A stretch of DNA of 64,000 nt from Corynebacterium pacaense. Its GTDB lineage: Bacteria > Actinomycetota > Actinomycetes > Mycobacteriales > Mycobacteriaceae. Position numbers and translations under genes: made by a program. Below, piece by piece: positions 35,560 to 43,549 of the stretch (its first letter is position 1; the number at the start of each line of letters is the position of its first letter). A model generated the notes under the pieces. It saw nothing but the letters and a program-made list of their open reading frames with translations. It did no database searches and was not told the origin of the DNA. The DNA is taken from assembly GCF_900169525.1 (NCBI RefSeq), contig NZ_LT821240.1, forward strand, positions 1,375,684 through 1,439,683, written 5' to 3'.

Positions 35560-36486
35560 TTATCCTCTCAGCTCATTTGCCTTGCCCGTGAGGATTCTCG
35601 TGGCGGTGGTCAGAAAAGCTTCGCCTCTGCGCGTCAGCCCGCCGTGCTGAGGAAACAGGGCGACTACGTCGAGCTCCTGATGGTTTCCCTCCAGGGACAG
35701 AGCACTGTATTCCAGTCCGTCATAGTCAACCGTTCGCCCGGGACGCTGCGTGAGAAGGGAATAACCGATGCCCCGGGCAACCAGTCCCCTGGCCACCTCG
35801 AAGTTGGTTGTTCGGTACTTGATCCTCGGAACCAGTCCCTCGGCGTCGAACAGGGAGAGGAAGTACTTGTCAGCAGGCTCAAGGCCAAACAGTATGAATG
35901 GTTCGTCCTTCAGCTCCGCCAGAGAAACCGAGGTCGACGATGCCCGCTCCATTGAGGGCGGAACAAGCACGTAGGGAGGGAAACCCGCCAGTTTCACCGG
36001 TAGGCCGATTCTTGATAGATCCTCGGTGAAGGCGTAGTCGTACAACACCACCACATCGGCATTGCCGAGTTCAAGATCCTCGATGACCGTGCTTCTTGAG
36101 CCTTCGGAAAACTGGACCTCGACATCCGGATACTCCTCGGCGAACGCAGCGACCAGCCCCGGAATTAGTGCGGGGGCGAGAGTGGAGTAGCAGGAGACCC
36201 TGAGCGTACCGGTGAGTTCATCAGTCCACCGTGCGGCTTCCCGCTCGAGCTCAGCGGCATCCCGGAGCAGGTGGCGAGCCCGGTTCAGTGCCTTTCGCCC
36301 CTCCCTCGAAAGGCTCAAACCACGGGGATGCCGCAGGAACAACTTGATATTCAGGGACTTCTCGAGATCGGCAATCGAGTTGGATACCGCGGATTGCGAG
36401 ATGAACAGCTTCTGCGAAGCCGCCGTCACCGTACCGCATTCAGCAACGGCGATGAAGTACTCCAATTGCCTCAGCGTCACAGCCAT
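35560..36486 (-). CDS. LysR-type transcriptional regulator of the 35.6-41.8 kb catabolic cluster
   Basis: A 308-residue LTTR: winged HTH at residues 1-60 ('LRQLEYFIAVAECGTVTAASQKLFISQSAVSNSIADLEKSL') followed by the type 2 periplasmic-binding-like effector domain (about 90-300). It lies 86 bases after the MHS transporter gene on the same strand. It is divergent, across the transporter, from the flavin monooxygenase operon. It probably senses the pathway substrate and acts on the 381-base divergent promoter region at 37929-38309. Confidence 0.9.
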   Translation of the reverse strand: MAVTLRQLEYFIAVAECGTVTAASQKLFISQSAVSNSIADLEKSLNIKLFLRHPRGLSLSREGRKALNRARHLLRDAAELEREAARWTDELTGTLRVSCYSTLAPALIPGLVAAFAEEYPDVEVQFSEGSRSTVIEDLELGNADVVVLYDYAFTEDLSRIGLPVKLAGFPPYVLVPPSMERASSTSVSLAELKDEPFILFGLEPADKYFLSLFDAEGLVPRIKYRTTNFEVARGLVARGIGYSLLTQRPGRTVDYDGLEYSALSLEGNHQELDVVALFPQHGGLTRRGEAFLTTATRILTGKANELRG

Positions 36487-36572
36487 TCAGTTCCTCGATT
36501 CCCTGGTCCATCAACTTCGCCGACAGAAGGAGGCGGAGGCCTCACTGTCCCCGATCCTTGTTCCTGATCAGC

Positions 36573-37928
36573 CTAGATCGCTGCGACCCGTGGAGGTGAA
36601 TCCCGATGGGCGACATCGAGATCTGAATCCCTGAGCAGTTCAATTCCCCTGGTCTCAGGAATGGTGTACACGGTGGCCAATCCGACCAGTGCCACCACAA
36701 TGAGCGTGAACGCCGGGACCATCTCGTTTCCGGTCGAGGATATCAACCAGGTATTGAAGTAGGGCAGTGTTCCCGCGAAGAAGGCGCCCGCCACGCTGTA
36801 TGCCATGGACAATCCACTCTGACGGGTTCGCGTGGGGAAGAGCTCTGCGACGGTTGCCGCGTGTGTCCCCAGGATCAGCGCAAGGATCGCCGACAGGGCG
36901 AAGGTGGACAGGAATCCCGCCATCTGAGATCCCGTGTTCATGTAGACGAACAGCGGGTAGGACATCAGCGCGAGGAGCCCACCGGCAACCAGGAGAACCG
37001 GCTTCCTACCGAGACGGTCCGAGGCCAGGCCGGACAGCGGAATGATGACCACCGCGGTCAGAGACGCGACCGTGGACAGCAACGCAGCCTGCCCACCTGT
37101 GAGACCCACAATCTGCTCCTGATAGGTGATGAGATAGACGAGGACCACATAAAAGGTGCAGTTCATGAAAATCTCGATGCCGACCGTCTGGAAGAACTGT
37201 TTGCTGTTCTTCTGAAACACCTCCCTGATGGGAGCCTCGGCGACCGCGCCCATCTCCTGGAGCTGCCGGTATTCCGGTGTGTCCTCGATCCGTGAACGAA
37301 TGTACAGGCCGACCAATGCGAGCGGAACGGTGATCAGGAAGGGAAGCCTCCAGGCCCATGCCTCGATCTGTGCCTGATCGAAAACGGCGAACATCACCGA
37401 GACGAGAATCGAGGCGAGAAGGAAGCCGAGTACGGATCCGAACTCGATCCAGGAACACCCGAATCCTCTTTTCCTCGGAGGGGAGTACTCCGCGAGGAAC
37501 GCGGCTGCGGAGCCGAACTCCCCGCCAGCTGCGATCCCCTGAATGATTCTGGCGATCACCAGCAACACCGGCGCCCAGATTCCAATTGATTCATAGGAGG
37601 GGATGATTCCCAGCAGAAGGGTGCCTGCCGCCATGGTAACGATCACGATTGAAAGTGTCTTCTTGCGCCCGAGTGTGTCCCCCAGGTGACCAAAGATCAA
37701 CGAACCCAGTGGCCTTACGAAGAAGGCGATCGCGAATACTGCAAAAACCGACAACAATGCCGCTGTTTCATCCTGCTGTGGGAAAAACACGTGAGAAATC
37801 GTCGTAGCCATGTACGCATATACGGCCCAATCGAACCAATGAACGAGTACACCGATAGCCCCGGCAACTATGTTCTTCTTCAGCCCCTTCTCCGAAACAG
37901 GCGAAGACCCTACTTCACGCTCAGTCAT
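36573..37928 (-). CDS. MFS transporter, MHS family (importer of the catabolic cluster)
   Basis: A 451-residue, 12-segment symporter: 'VHWFDWAVYAYMATTISHVFFP' in TM1, 'FFVRPLGSLIFGHLGDTLGRKKTL' (motif A), 'IQGIAAGGEFGSAAAFLAEYSPPRKRG' in TM4, and 'ELFPTRTRQSGLSMAYSVAGA'. MHS transporters import organic acids or amine compounds with protons. AGGAGGG precedes the ATG by 5 bases. Being divergent from monooxygenase, Rid, DUF1028 and amidohydrolase genes, it probably imports their substrate, which cannot be named. Confidence 0.9.
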   Translation of the reverse strand: MTEREVGSSPVSEKGLKKNIVAGAIGVLVHWFDWAVYAYMATTISHVFFPQQDETAALLSVFAVFAIAFFVRPLGSLIFGHLGDTLGRKKTLSIVIVTMAAGTLLLGIIPSYESIGIWAPVLLVIARIIQGIAAGGEFGSAAAFLAEYSPPRKRGFGCSWIEFGSVLGFLLASILVSVMFAVFDQAQIEAWAWRLPFLITVPLALVGLYIRSRIEDTPEYRQLQEMGAVAEAPIREVFQKNSKQFFQTVGIEIFMNCTFYVVLVYLITYQEQIVGLTGGQAALLSTVASLTAVVIIPLSGLASDRLGRKPVLLVAGGLLALMSYPLFVYMNTGSQMAGFLSTFALSAILALILGTHAATVAELFPTRTRQSGLSMAYSVAGAFFAGTLPYFNTWLISSTGNEMVPAFTLIVVALVGLATVYTIPETRGIELLRDSDLDVAHRDSPPRVAAI

Positions 37929-38309
37929 TTTCCCTCCTGGGGTTTGATGGAATTTTTCAAGCCGGAACTTGTGCTAGTTACGTTAGGACCTTGGAAGTGT
38001 GATCACCATTACTCAATTTCAATAGACCTATCGAATTTTCCGAAACCGTGAGGTCAAGATCACATATACGACCTTCCCGCAGGTCAAGGAATCGCGGTGG
38101 ATGAACCGCGAAGAGACGCGACGTCGGGGATTGGCCGATCACGGAAGAACACCGCGAGCTGTGTTCAATCAGTTTTTCCCATAACGCTTTCACTTTTAAG
38201 TATTTGATAAACGAATCCAACCGTTCAAAACTATTGACCATCAGCCGGCCGCGCCCGATTGCGACGACTGAACAACCAATCACATCCACCCGACAGGAGT
38301 AACGCAATT
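37929..38309. promoter_or_regulatory. Divergent promoter/operator region of the catabolic cluster
   Basis: A 381-base AT-richer non-coding region. It contains an imperfect palindrome TTCAATAG-AC-CTATCGAA (38018-38035, one mismatch), AGGTC/GACCT inverted arms (38051-38055 and 38070-38074), and a direct repeat AGGTCAAG (38051-38058 and 38081-38088) exactly 30 bases apart. These are the kinds of sites LysR tetramers use. TTTGATAAA near 38206 may be a -10 for the plus-strand operon, with a long leader. AGGAGT at 38295-38300 is the ribosome site of the monooxygenase gene. No coding sequence seen. Confidence 0.55.
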
Positions 38310-39584
38310 ATGTTCGATGAATCGACAGAGGTCGTTGTCGTGGGAGGTGGGCAGGCCGGTATCGCAATGAGCGAGCACCTGACGAATGCCGGGATCTCCC
38401 ACATCGTCTGTGAAAAGGACCGGATCGCTGAACGCTGGCGAACCGGCAGGTGGGACTCGCTGGTGGCCAATGGACCCGCATGGCACGACCGGTTCCCCAG
38501 CCTGGAGTTCAGCAACGTCGACCAGGATGGGTTCGCAGGCAAGGACCAGGTGGCGCAGTACATGGAAGACTACGCCGCATTGATCAACGCACCTATCCGT
38601 TGCGGGGTGGAGGTCCGCGCGGTGACCCCGTTGGTATCCGAGGACGGATTCAGGGTTGACACGAGCAATGGAACCATCCATGCGGGGAGCATCGTCGTCG
38701 CGACCGGCCCGTTTCAGACTCCCGTTATTCCACCCGTGGTCCCCGAGTCTCCGCGGATTTTCCAGATGCATTCAAGTTCCTACCGCAACCCTGAGGAGCT
38801 GCCCCCGGGAAACATCCTTGTCGTGGGTGCGGGTTCCTCAGGTGTGCAGATTGCATCGGAGATTCAGGAGAGCGGGAGAAGGACCTATCTTGCGGTCGGA
38901 CCGCATGAGCGCCCTCCCAGGTCATACCGGGGCCGCGACTTCGTGTGGTGGCTGGGGGTGCTCAAGAAGTGGGAGCAGAACACACCTCCGACGGGAGCGG
39001 AGCACGTAACAATCGCGGTCAGCGGGGCCGATGGTGGCAAGACCATCGATTTCCGGAATCTGGCTTCCTCGGGAATTACTCTCCTCGGTCGGGCCGGTGG
39101 TTACGGCGATGGCATCCTCCGCTTCGACGACGATCTGGAGCAAAACATTCGCAACGGCGATGCCAACTATCTCGCACTCCTCCGCGAGGCGGATGACTAC
39201 GTCCTTCGGACGGGAATCGACCTTCCCACCGAATCCGAGGCCCACCAACTCGGCCCACTTCCGGACAGCGTCACCTCACCGATTCGGGAGCTGAACCTGG
39301 ATAAGGAGAACATCACCACCATCATCTGGGCCACGGGCTTCGGAGTCGACTACAGCTGGTTGAAGGTTGACGGTTTCGACTCAGGGAAGCACCCGGTCCA
39401 TCAAAGGGGGGTCTCATCCGTGCCGGGGGTCTACTTCATTGGTCTCCCCTGGCAGACCCGACGCGGATCCAGCTTCATCTGGGGAGTCTGGCACGACGCG
39501 AAGTACATCACTGACCAGATTGCAATTCAGCGGAACTATCTCCAATACCGTCCATCAACCTCGGTGGACCACATCTCACTTTGA
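38310..39584 (+). CDS. Flavin-containing monooxygenase (CzcO/FMO-like)
   Basis: A 424-residue class B flavoprotein monooxygenase. FAD site VVVGGGQAGIAMSEHL at the N-terminus; 'RWDSLVANGPAWHDRFPSLEF'; the FMO-type segment 'FQMHSSSYRNPEELPPGNILVVGAGSSGVQIASEI', which contains the second, NADPH-binding glycine motif; and C-terminal 'IIWATGFGVDYSWL'. Such enzymes oxygenate amines, sulfides or ketones with NADPH and O2. First gene of a four-gene operon; a Rid-family gene follows 30 bases later. Substrate unknown. Confidence 0.88.
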   Translation: MFDESTEVVVVGGGQAGIAMSEHLTNAGISHIVCEKDRIAERWRTGRWDSLVANGPAWHDRFPSLEFSNVDQDGFAGKDQVAQYMEDYAALINAPIRCGVEVRAVTPLVSEDGFRVDTSNGTIHAGSIVVATGPFQTPVIPPVVPESPRIFQMHSSSYRNPEELPPGNILVVGAGSSGVQIASEIQESGRRTYLAVGPHERPPRSYRGRDFVWWLGVLKKWEQNTPPTGAEHVTIAVSGADGGKTIDFRNLASSGITLLGRAGGYGDGILRFDDDLEQNIRNGDANYLALLREADDYVLRTGIDLPTESEAHQLGPLPDSVTSPIRELNLDKENITTIIWATGFGVDYSWLKVDGFDSGKHPVHQRGVSSVPGVYFIGLPWQTRRGSSFIWGVWHDAKYITDQIAIQRNYLQYRPSTSVDHISL

Positions 39585-39614
39585 ACACCCGTCCCGGATC
39601 CAAGGAGTTACACA

Positions 39615-40028
39615 ATGAAGTACAACCGAATTCGACCCTTCAACACCAAAGACACCTACCCGGAGCAGAATCTCGACAATGACCTCTGCCAGGCGGTGGT
39701 GGCGGGCGGTGTCGTCTATCTTCGTGGCCAGATCGGCCAGGACCTGGAGACCCGCGAAAGCGTGGGCGTGGGAGACGTCGAGGCACAGGCAGAAAAGGCA
39801 ATGGCCAACATTGCACTTCTCCTCGGCGAGGCGGGCGGTGACCTGCAGGACATCGTCAAGGTAACCGTGTACCTCACCGATATTCGCTACCGGGAGACCG
39901 TCTACCAGGTCATGGGGCGATGGTTGAAAGGAGTCTTTCCGGTTTCCACGGGGATTGTCGTCGATGCCCTTGCCCGACCGGAATGGCTCGTCGAAATCGA
40001 TGCCACGGCCGTGCTGGACGGTAAATGA
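39615..40028 (+). CDS. Rid-family (YjgF/YER057c) protein lacking the RidA arginine
   Basis: A 137-residue Rid-fold protein, expected to be a trimer with active sites at subunit interfaces. Conserved parts: 'AVVAGGVVYLRGQIGQD', 'QAEKAMANIALLLGEAGGDLQDIVKVTVYLTD' and 'VSTGIVVDALARPEWLVEIDATAV'. Enamine/imine deaminases of the RidA subfamily use an Arg in the PARS segment; here the segment reads FPVSTG, so that Arg is absent. It more likely belongs to the Rid subgroups that act within catabolic clusters with unknown chemistry. Overlaps the next gene by 4 bases. Confidence 0.85.
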   Translation: MKYNRIRPFNTKDTYPEQNLDNDLCQAVVAGGVVYLRGQIGQDLETRESVGVGDVEAQAEKAMANIALLLGEAGGDLQDIVKVTVYLTDIRYRETVYQVMGRWLKGVFPVSTGIVVDALARPEWLVEIDATAVLDGK

Positions 40029-40711
40029 TGACGTTCTCGATTATCGCACGGGATGCCACGGGGGCATTCGGAATGGCGGTGAGCTCCTCCTCCCCCGCGG
40101 TTGCGGCGAGGTGTCTCCACCTTCGCTCCGGGGTGGGCGCCGTCGCATCACAGAACATCACGGATCCACGGTTCGGTCATCTACTCCTTGATCAACTGGC
40201 GGCCGGCGGGACTGCGCAATCCGCTTTGGAATGGCTCAGTACACGGGACTCAACGCTCGACTACAGGCAGATCTGTGTTCTGGGAACCTCGGGCGCGGGC
40301 ATTGCGCACTCAGGCAAGCGGGTTCTAGGGTGCAGCCATCAAATAGCCGGACCCGAAACCTCAGGGGAAGCCTCAGTTACCGCGGGTAACATGCTCAAGA
40401 CCCCCACCGTCGTTGATGCGATGCACACCAGCTTCAATTCAAGTAGCGGGGACCTGGAGATTCGCCTGCTGATCGCTCTGGAGGCTGGTCTGGCTGAGGG
40501 TGGAGAGGAGGGCGACGTCCACTCCGCGGGATTGGCGGTGGTCAGGGACTCAGGGTGGAAGGAAAGCGATCTCCGGGTCGATTGGAGTCAGAATCCCATC
40601 CCCGAGTTGCGCACCCTCCTCGAGCTCTGGTTGCCGCAGCGCGATGACTACGTGACCCGGGGCATTCACCCCGCGACCGCACCGTCCTATGGAGTGCCCG
40701 GAGATGAATGA
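40025..40711 (+). CDS. DUF1028 family protein (putative Ntn-type hydrolase)
   Basis: A 228-residue protein with the DUF1028 pattern: 'TFSIIARDATGAFGMAVSSSSPAVAARCLHLR' at the N-terminus, 'GVGAVASQNITDPRFGHLLLDQLAAGGTAQSAL', and 'VTAGNMLKTPTVVDAMHTSF'. The near-N-terminal Thr/Ser and the strand-rich start resemble Ntn hydrolases, but its reaction is not established. It overlaps the Rid gene by 4 bases and the amidohydrolase gene by 8, so the proteins are probably made together for one pathway. Confidence 0.8.
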   Translation: MMTFSIIARDATGAFGMAVSSSSPAVAARCLHLRSGVGAVASQNITDPRFGHLLLDQLAAGGTAQSALEWLSTRDSTLDYRQICVLGTSGAGIAHSGKRVLGCSHQIAGPETSGEASVTAGNMLKTPTVVDAMHTSFNSSSGDLEIRLLIALEAGLAEGGEEGDVHSAGLAVVRDSGWKESDLRVDWSQNPIPELRTLLELWLPQRDDYVTRGIHPATAPSYGVPGDE

Positions 40712-41840
40712 CATCAAAACCGAGGTCGAGAAGACCCTGGAAACCCATCGGAGCGATCTCATCGAGCTGTCCCAATGGCTTCACAACAATCCGGAGCTCG
40801 GCTGGCAGGAGTTTGAATCCTCTCATCACTGTGCGGAATTCCTCACACGGCGCGGATTCAGTGTGACTGAGCAGTTCCTCGGACTGGAAACGGCATTTTA
40901 TGCGACGTTCGGCGATGGGGACAAGAGGATCGCCTTCATGGCAGAGTACGACGCTCTACCTGGAATCGGCCATGCCTGCGGTCACAATCTCATCGCGGCA
41001 ATGTCGATCGGATCCGCATTGGCGCTGGCCGGGGTCGCCGGGGAACTCGGGATCACAGTGGAGGTCTTCGGCACCCCTGCTGAAGAAGGGGGCGGGGGCA
41101 AGATAGAACTTCTTGAGCGCGGTGCATTCACCGGCCTGGACTTTGCGATGATGGTCCACCCTGCCCCGGTCGATGTTGTGAGGGCCGAACCGATGGCGGT
41201 CATGCATTGGGAGGTGACCTTTAAGGGGCATGCGGCACACGCTGCTTCCTATCCGACGCAGGGTATCAACGCCGCGGATGCCTTCACTGTTTCTGAGGTT
41301 GCGATAGCCCTTCTACGCCAGCAACTGCCGCCTTCGGTCAGGGTCCACGGAATCGTGACCCACGGTGGTGATGCTCCAAATGCCATCCCCCATTCAACAC
41401 GCGGACGCTGGTATGTCCGAGCAACAACCATGGAGGAGCTGGCGCACACCGCAGTCAGGGTCCGCCGGTGTTTTGAGGCGGGGGCACTTGCCACGGGATG
41501 CACACTTGAACTCCGGGATGAGTCAAAGCCCTATTCAGATTTCCGAACCGATGACAGGGCCTCTGAATACTATGAGGAGAACGTCCGGCGGCTGGGACGG
41601 AGGATCAAAACCTCTGGACCCGAGACGCTGATGTCCCGGGCGTCGACCGACATGGCCAATGTCTCCCAGATCGTCCGGGCAATCCATCCGTACATAGGAG
41701 TCGACTCATATCCGATCCTCAACCATCAGAAGGAGTTTGCCGATGCCTGTGTGGGACCGACAGCGGAGAAGACTCTCTTCGAGGGGGCACTGGCACAGGC
41801 CTGGACGGCGGTGGACGTGGCCATGGAACAGGGTCAGTGA
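40704..41840 (+). CDS. M20-family amidohydrolase (AbgB / IAA-amino-acid hydrolase type)
   Basis: A 378-residue metallo-amidohydrolase with the M20D arrangement: 'LHNNPELGWQEFESS', 'AEYDALPGIGHACGHNLIAA' (metal-binding Asp, Cys, His), 'GTPAEEGGGGKIELLERGAF' (catalytic Glu pair), 'MMVHPAP' and the dimerisation-domain segment 'FKGHAAHAASYPTQGINAADAF'. Relatives cleave N-acyl or aminobenzoyl-amino acids. The ATG at 40704 has GGAG nine bases ahead. Last gene of the operon; its stop overlaps the convergent TetR gene by 7 bases. Confidence 0.9.
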   Translation: MNDIKTEVEKTLETHRSDLIELSQWLHNNPELGWQEFESSHHCAEFLTRRGFSVTEQFLGLETAFYATFGDGDKRIAFMAEYDALPGIGHACGHNLIAAMSIGSALALAGVAGELGITVEVFGTPAEEGGGGKIELLERGAFTGLDFAMMVHPAPVDVVRAEPMAVMHWEVTFKGHAAHAASYPTQGINAADAFTVSEVAIALLRQQLPPSVRVHGIVTHGGDAPNAIPHSTRGRWYVRATTMEELAHTAVRVRRCFEAGALATGCTLELRDESKPYSDFRTDDRASEYYEENVRRLGRRIKTSGPETLMSRASTDMANVSQIVRAIHPYIGVDSYPILNHQKEFADACVGPTAEKTLFEGALAQAWTAVDVAMEQGQ

Positions 41841-42682
41841 TCACGCAGAGCCGTGATCAGCTCATCCTTGTTCATCTTCGAGCGGCCGTCGATGTCCAGT
41901 TCGGCGGCGCGCTTTCTCAACCTCTCCACGGTCCAGTCCTCATAGCTTCCGGACCTACCGCCCTTCCTGCCCACCGATGAGCGCGACGATGCGGCTGCGG
42001 CGTTGGCGATGCGGGCGGCCTTTTCCTTGCTGGCGCCCTCGTCCCTGAGTGCCTCATAGACCTCGCCGTCCCTGACCGATGGTCCGCCGGGAGTGTCCTC
42101 CGGCGCGTTATCCCTTTTCTTGTTCATATCCGCCCAGATTATAAGCGCAGCGTCGACCGCGGCCACGGTCCTGTCAAAGCTGTGCCCAACCGGATCCGCC
42201 AGACCGAACCCACCACGGTGCTCCAGGTCCACGAAACCGTGGAGCGTGGATCTGAGGAATCTGAGCTTGTCCACATCCCGCGTGCCGACCCCGTAGCCCT
42301 TAAGTGCCGAGGCCACGGCCACAAGTGCGCTGTGTGCGGCTTTCTCCCAGCTGGGATCGGCGCGGTGCTGCTGTGTCAGCGGATACGTGCCCGGGTGCCT
42401 GCGCGCGAAGCCCCGGTAGGCCGCCGCGAGTGCCCGCAGCGCCTCACCGCCCGCCAGTCCACGGGTGCTCTCACCGAGTTCAGTGGCGAAGTCGGTGGTC
42501 ACCGCAACCGCCATGCGGGTGGTCAGATCATCTGATCCACTGACGTGTTTGTAAAGGCTCGGTGTCGCCACATTGAGACTCCTGGCGAGCACGGCGAGGT
42601 TCACCTCGGCGGAACCCGTCGCATCGGCGATCTCAACGGCGCGTTGGACCACCTTCTCCGGGGTCAGGCCGGCCCTAGCCAT
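41834..42682 (-). CDS. TetR-family regulator continuous with a Rho-N-like small-protein domain
   Basis: Residues 1-185 are a TetR regulator: HTH 'VNLAVLARSLNVATPSLYKHVSGSDDL' and a WHG-type ligand domain ending 'FDRTVAAVDAALIIW'. Without any stop the frame continues from Met186 into ~97 residues ('RDGEVYEALRDEGASKEKAARIANA', 'SVGRKGGRSGSYEDWTVERLRKRAAELDIDGRSKMNKDELITALRDH'). This matches a small stand-alone actinobacterial protein with a Rho-N/SAP-like end. Either a true fusion or two genes that lost the separating stop. A TATAAT sits at the junction. ATG 42682 overlaps the alpha/beta hydrolase stop by 8 bases; the two form an operon. Confidence 0.85.
   Translation of the reverse strand: MARAGLTPEKVVQRAVEIADATGSAEVNLAVLARSLNVATPSLYKHVSGSDDLTTRMAVAVTTDFATELGESTRGLAGGEALRALAAAYRGFARRHPGTYPLTQQHRADPSWEKAAHSALVAVASALKGYGVGTRDVDKLRFLRSTLHGFVDLEHRGGFGLADPVGHSFDRTVAAVDAALIIWADMNKKRDNAPEDTPGGPSVRDGEVYEALRDEGASKEKAARIANAAAASSRSSVGRKGGRSGSYEDWTVERLRKRAAELDIDGRSKMNKDELITALRDH
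42138..42143 (-). promoter_or_regulatory. Possible internal -10 (TATAAT) ahead of the Rho-N-like part
   Basis: On the minus strand a perfect TATAAT lies 10 bases upstream of an in-frame ATG (42127) that starts exactly where the small stand-alone protein would begin (MNKKRDNAPED, 97 residues). It forces an ATA isoleucine codon, rare in this GC-rich sequence. No TTGACA at 17 bp, so the -35 would be weak. Confidence 0.45.
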
Positions 42683-43481
42683 GCCGGATTTCCCGGAGGA
42701 AGGACAGCACGGCCCCGGCGACCTCATCGGGTTTCTCGAGCATCGGTGCATGTCCCGCACCCTTGACCATGAACAGTTGGGAACCGAGCTGGTCACACAC
42801 CCATTCCGCCTCAGCCAGCGGATCCTTCCAATCCGGGTCCGCATCACCCATCACCACCAGTGAGGGTGCCGTGACCCGGGGGATCCACGGTGAGACAACG
42901 CGGTGATCGCTGCGGGCCGTGCGTTCGAATGCCTCCCACCGTCCCGGTTCGCGGAGGTTGCGGGTGGTCTCCGCCGCTCTGTCCACCGCATCCTCACCGA
43001 GACCCGGCCAGAGTCCTGCCGCGTAGGTACGCCACACCGCCGGACCCCAGGGCCGTTTGAGCGCGAGTCGGAGCAATCCGCGCATCACGGGGGAACCACC
43101 GTTGCGGAGAAAGGGACCGATGAGGATGAGCCCCGCAACCCTGCCCGGCTCGCGCCCCGCAGCGATCGTGGCCGAGGCCGCGCTCAACGAGGCCCCGACC
43201 AGGACGGCCGGACCTCCGCCGAGGACGTCGATGGCACGGAGCAGATCGTCGGCCGTGGCCTCGTCACCATAGGCGGCGAAGCCGGTGTCGGATTCACCGT
43301 GCCCGCGCAGATCGATGGATACGACTCGGTAGCCGGAGGAGGCGAGGATCCCGGCGAGGGGGTCGAAGGCATCGCGGGAATCCCCGATTCCGGGCGAGCA
43401 GATGAGCAGGGGTCCCTCGTCGTCGCCACGGGCGGTGGTGGCCAGTGCACCGCCTGACACGGACAGTTGGCTAATAGTCAT
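42675..43481 (-). CDS. Alpha/beta hydrolase
   Basis: A 268-residue alpha/beta-fold hydrolase: oxyanion segment near 'LICSPGIGDSRDAF', 'VVSIDLRGHGESD', nucleophile elbow 'VLVGASLSAASA' (G-A-S-L-S, Ser near residue 102), acid in 'VVMGDADPDW' and catalytic His in 'GAGHAPMLEKPDEV'. Substrate unknown. First gene of an operon with the TetR regulator, whose start it overlaps by 8 bases. A 40-bp palindrome covers its start codon and upstream region, and TTGACA on the same strand (about 43512-43517) could be the -35. Confidence 0.88.
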   Translation of the reverse strand: MTISQLSVSGGALATTARGDDEGPLLICSPGIGDSRDAFDPLAGILASSGYRVVSIDLRGHGESDTGFAAYGDEATADDLLRAIDVLGGGPAVLVGASLSAASATIAAGREPGRVAGLILIGPFLRNGGSPVMRGLLRLALKRPWGPAVWRTYAAGLWPGLGEDAVDRAAETTRNLREPGRWEAFERTARSDHRVVSPWIPRVTAPSLVVMGDADPDWKDPLAEAEWVCDQLGSQLFMVKGAGHAPMLEKPDEVAGAVLSFLREIRHG

Positions 43482-43507
43482 AGCTTTTAAGCTACGTCTA
43501 TTAGCCA
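43468..43507. promoter_or_regulatory. 40-bp palindromic operator at the alpha/beta hydrolase-TetR operon start
   Basis: Outer arms TGGCTAATAG (43468-43477) and CTATTAGCCA (43498-43507) are perfect complements. Inner arms TAGCTT (43481-43486) and AAGCTA (43489-43494) share the same centre at 43487.5. The site includes the start codon, so a bound repressor would block both transcription and initiation. Most likely the operator of the TetR protein encoded in the operon. Confidence 0.75.
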
Positions 43508-43549
43508 CTACTGTCAATGCCCGGCCCCGGGGTGACCGGCGGCAACCCT

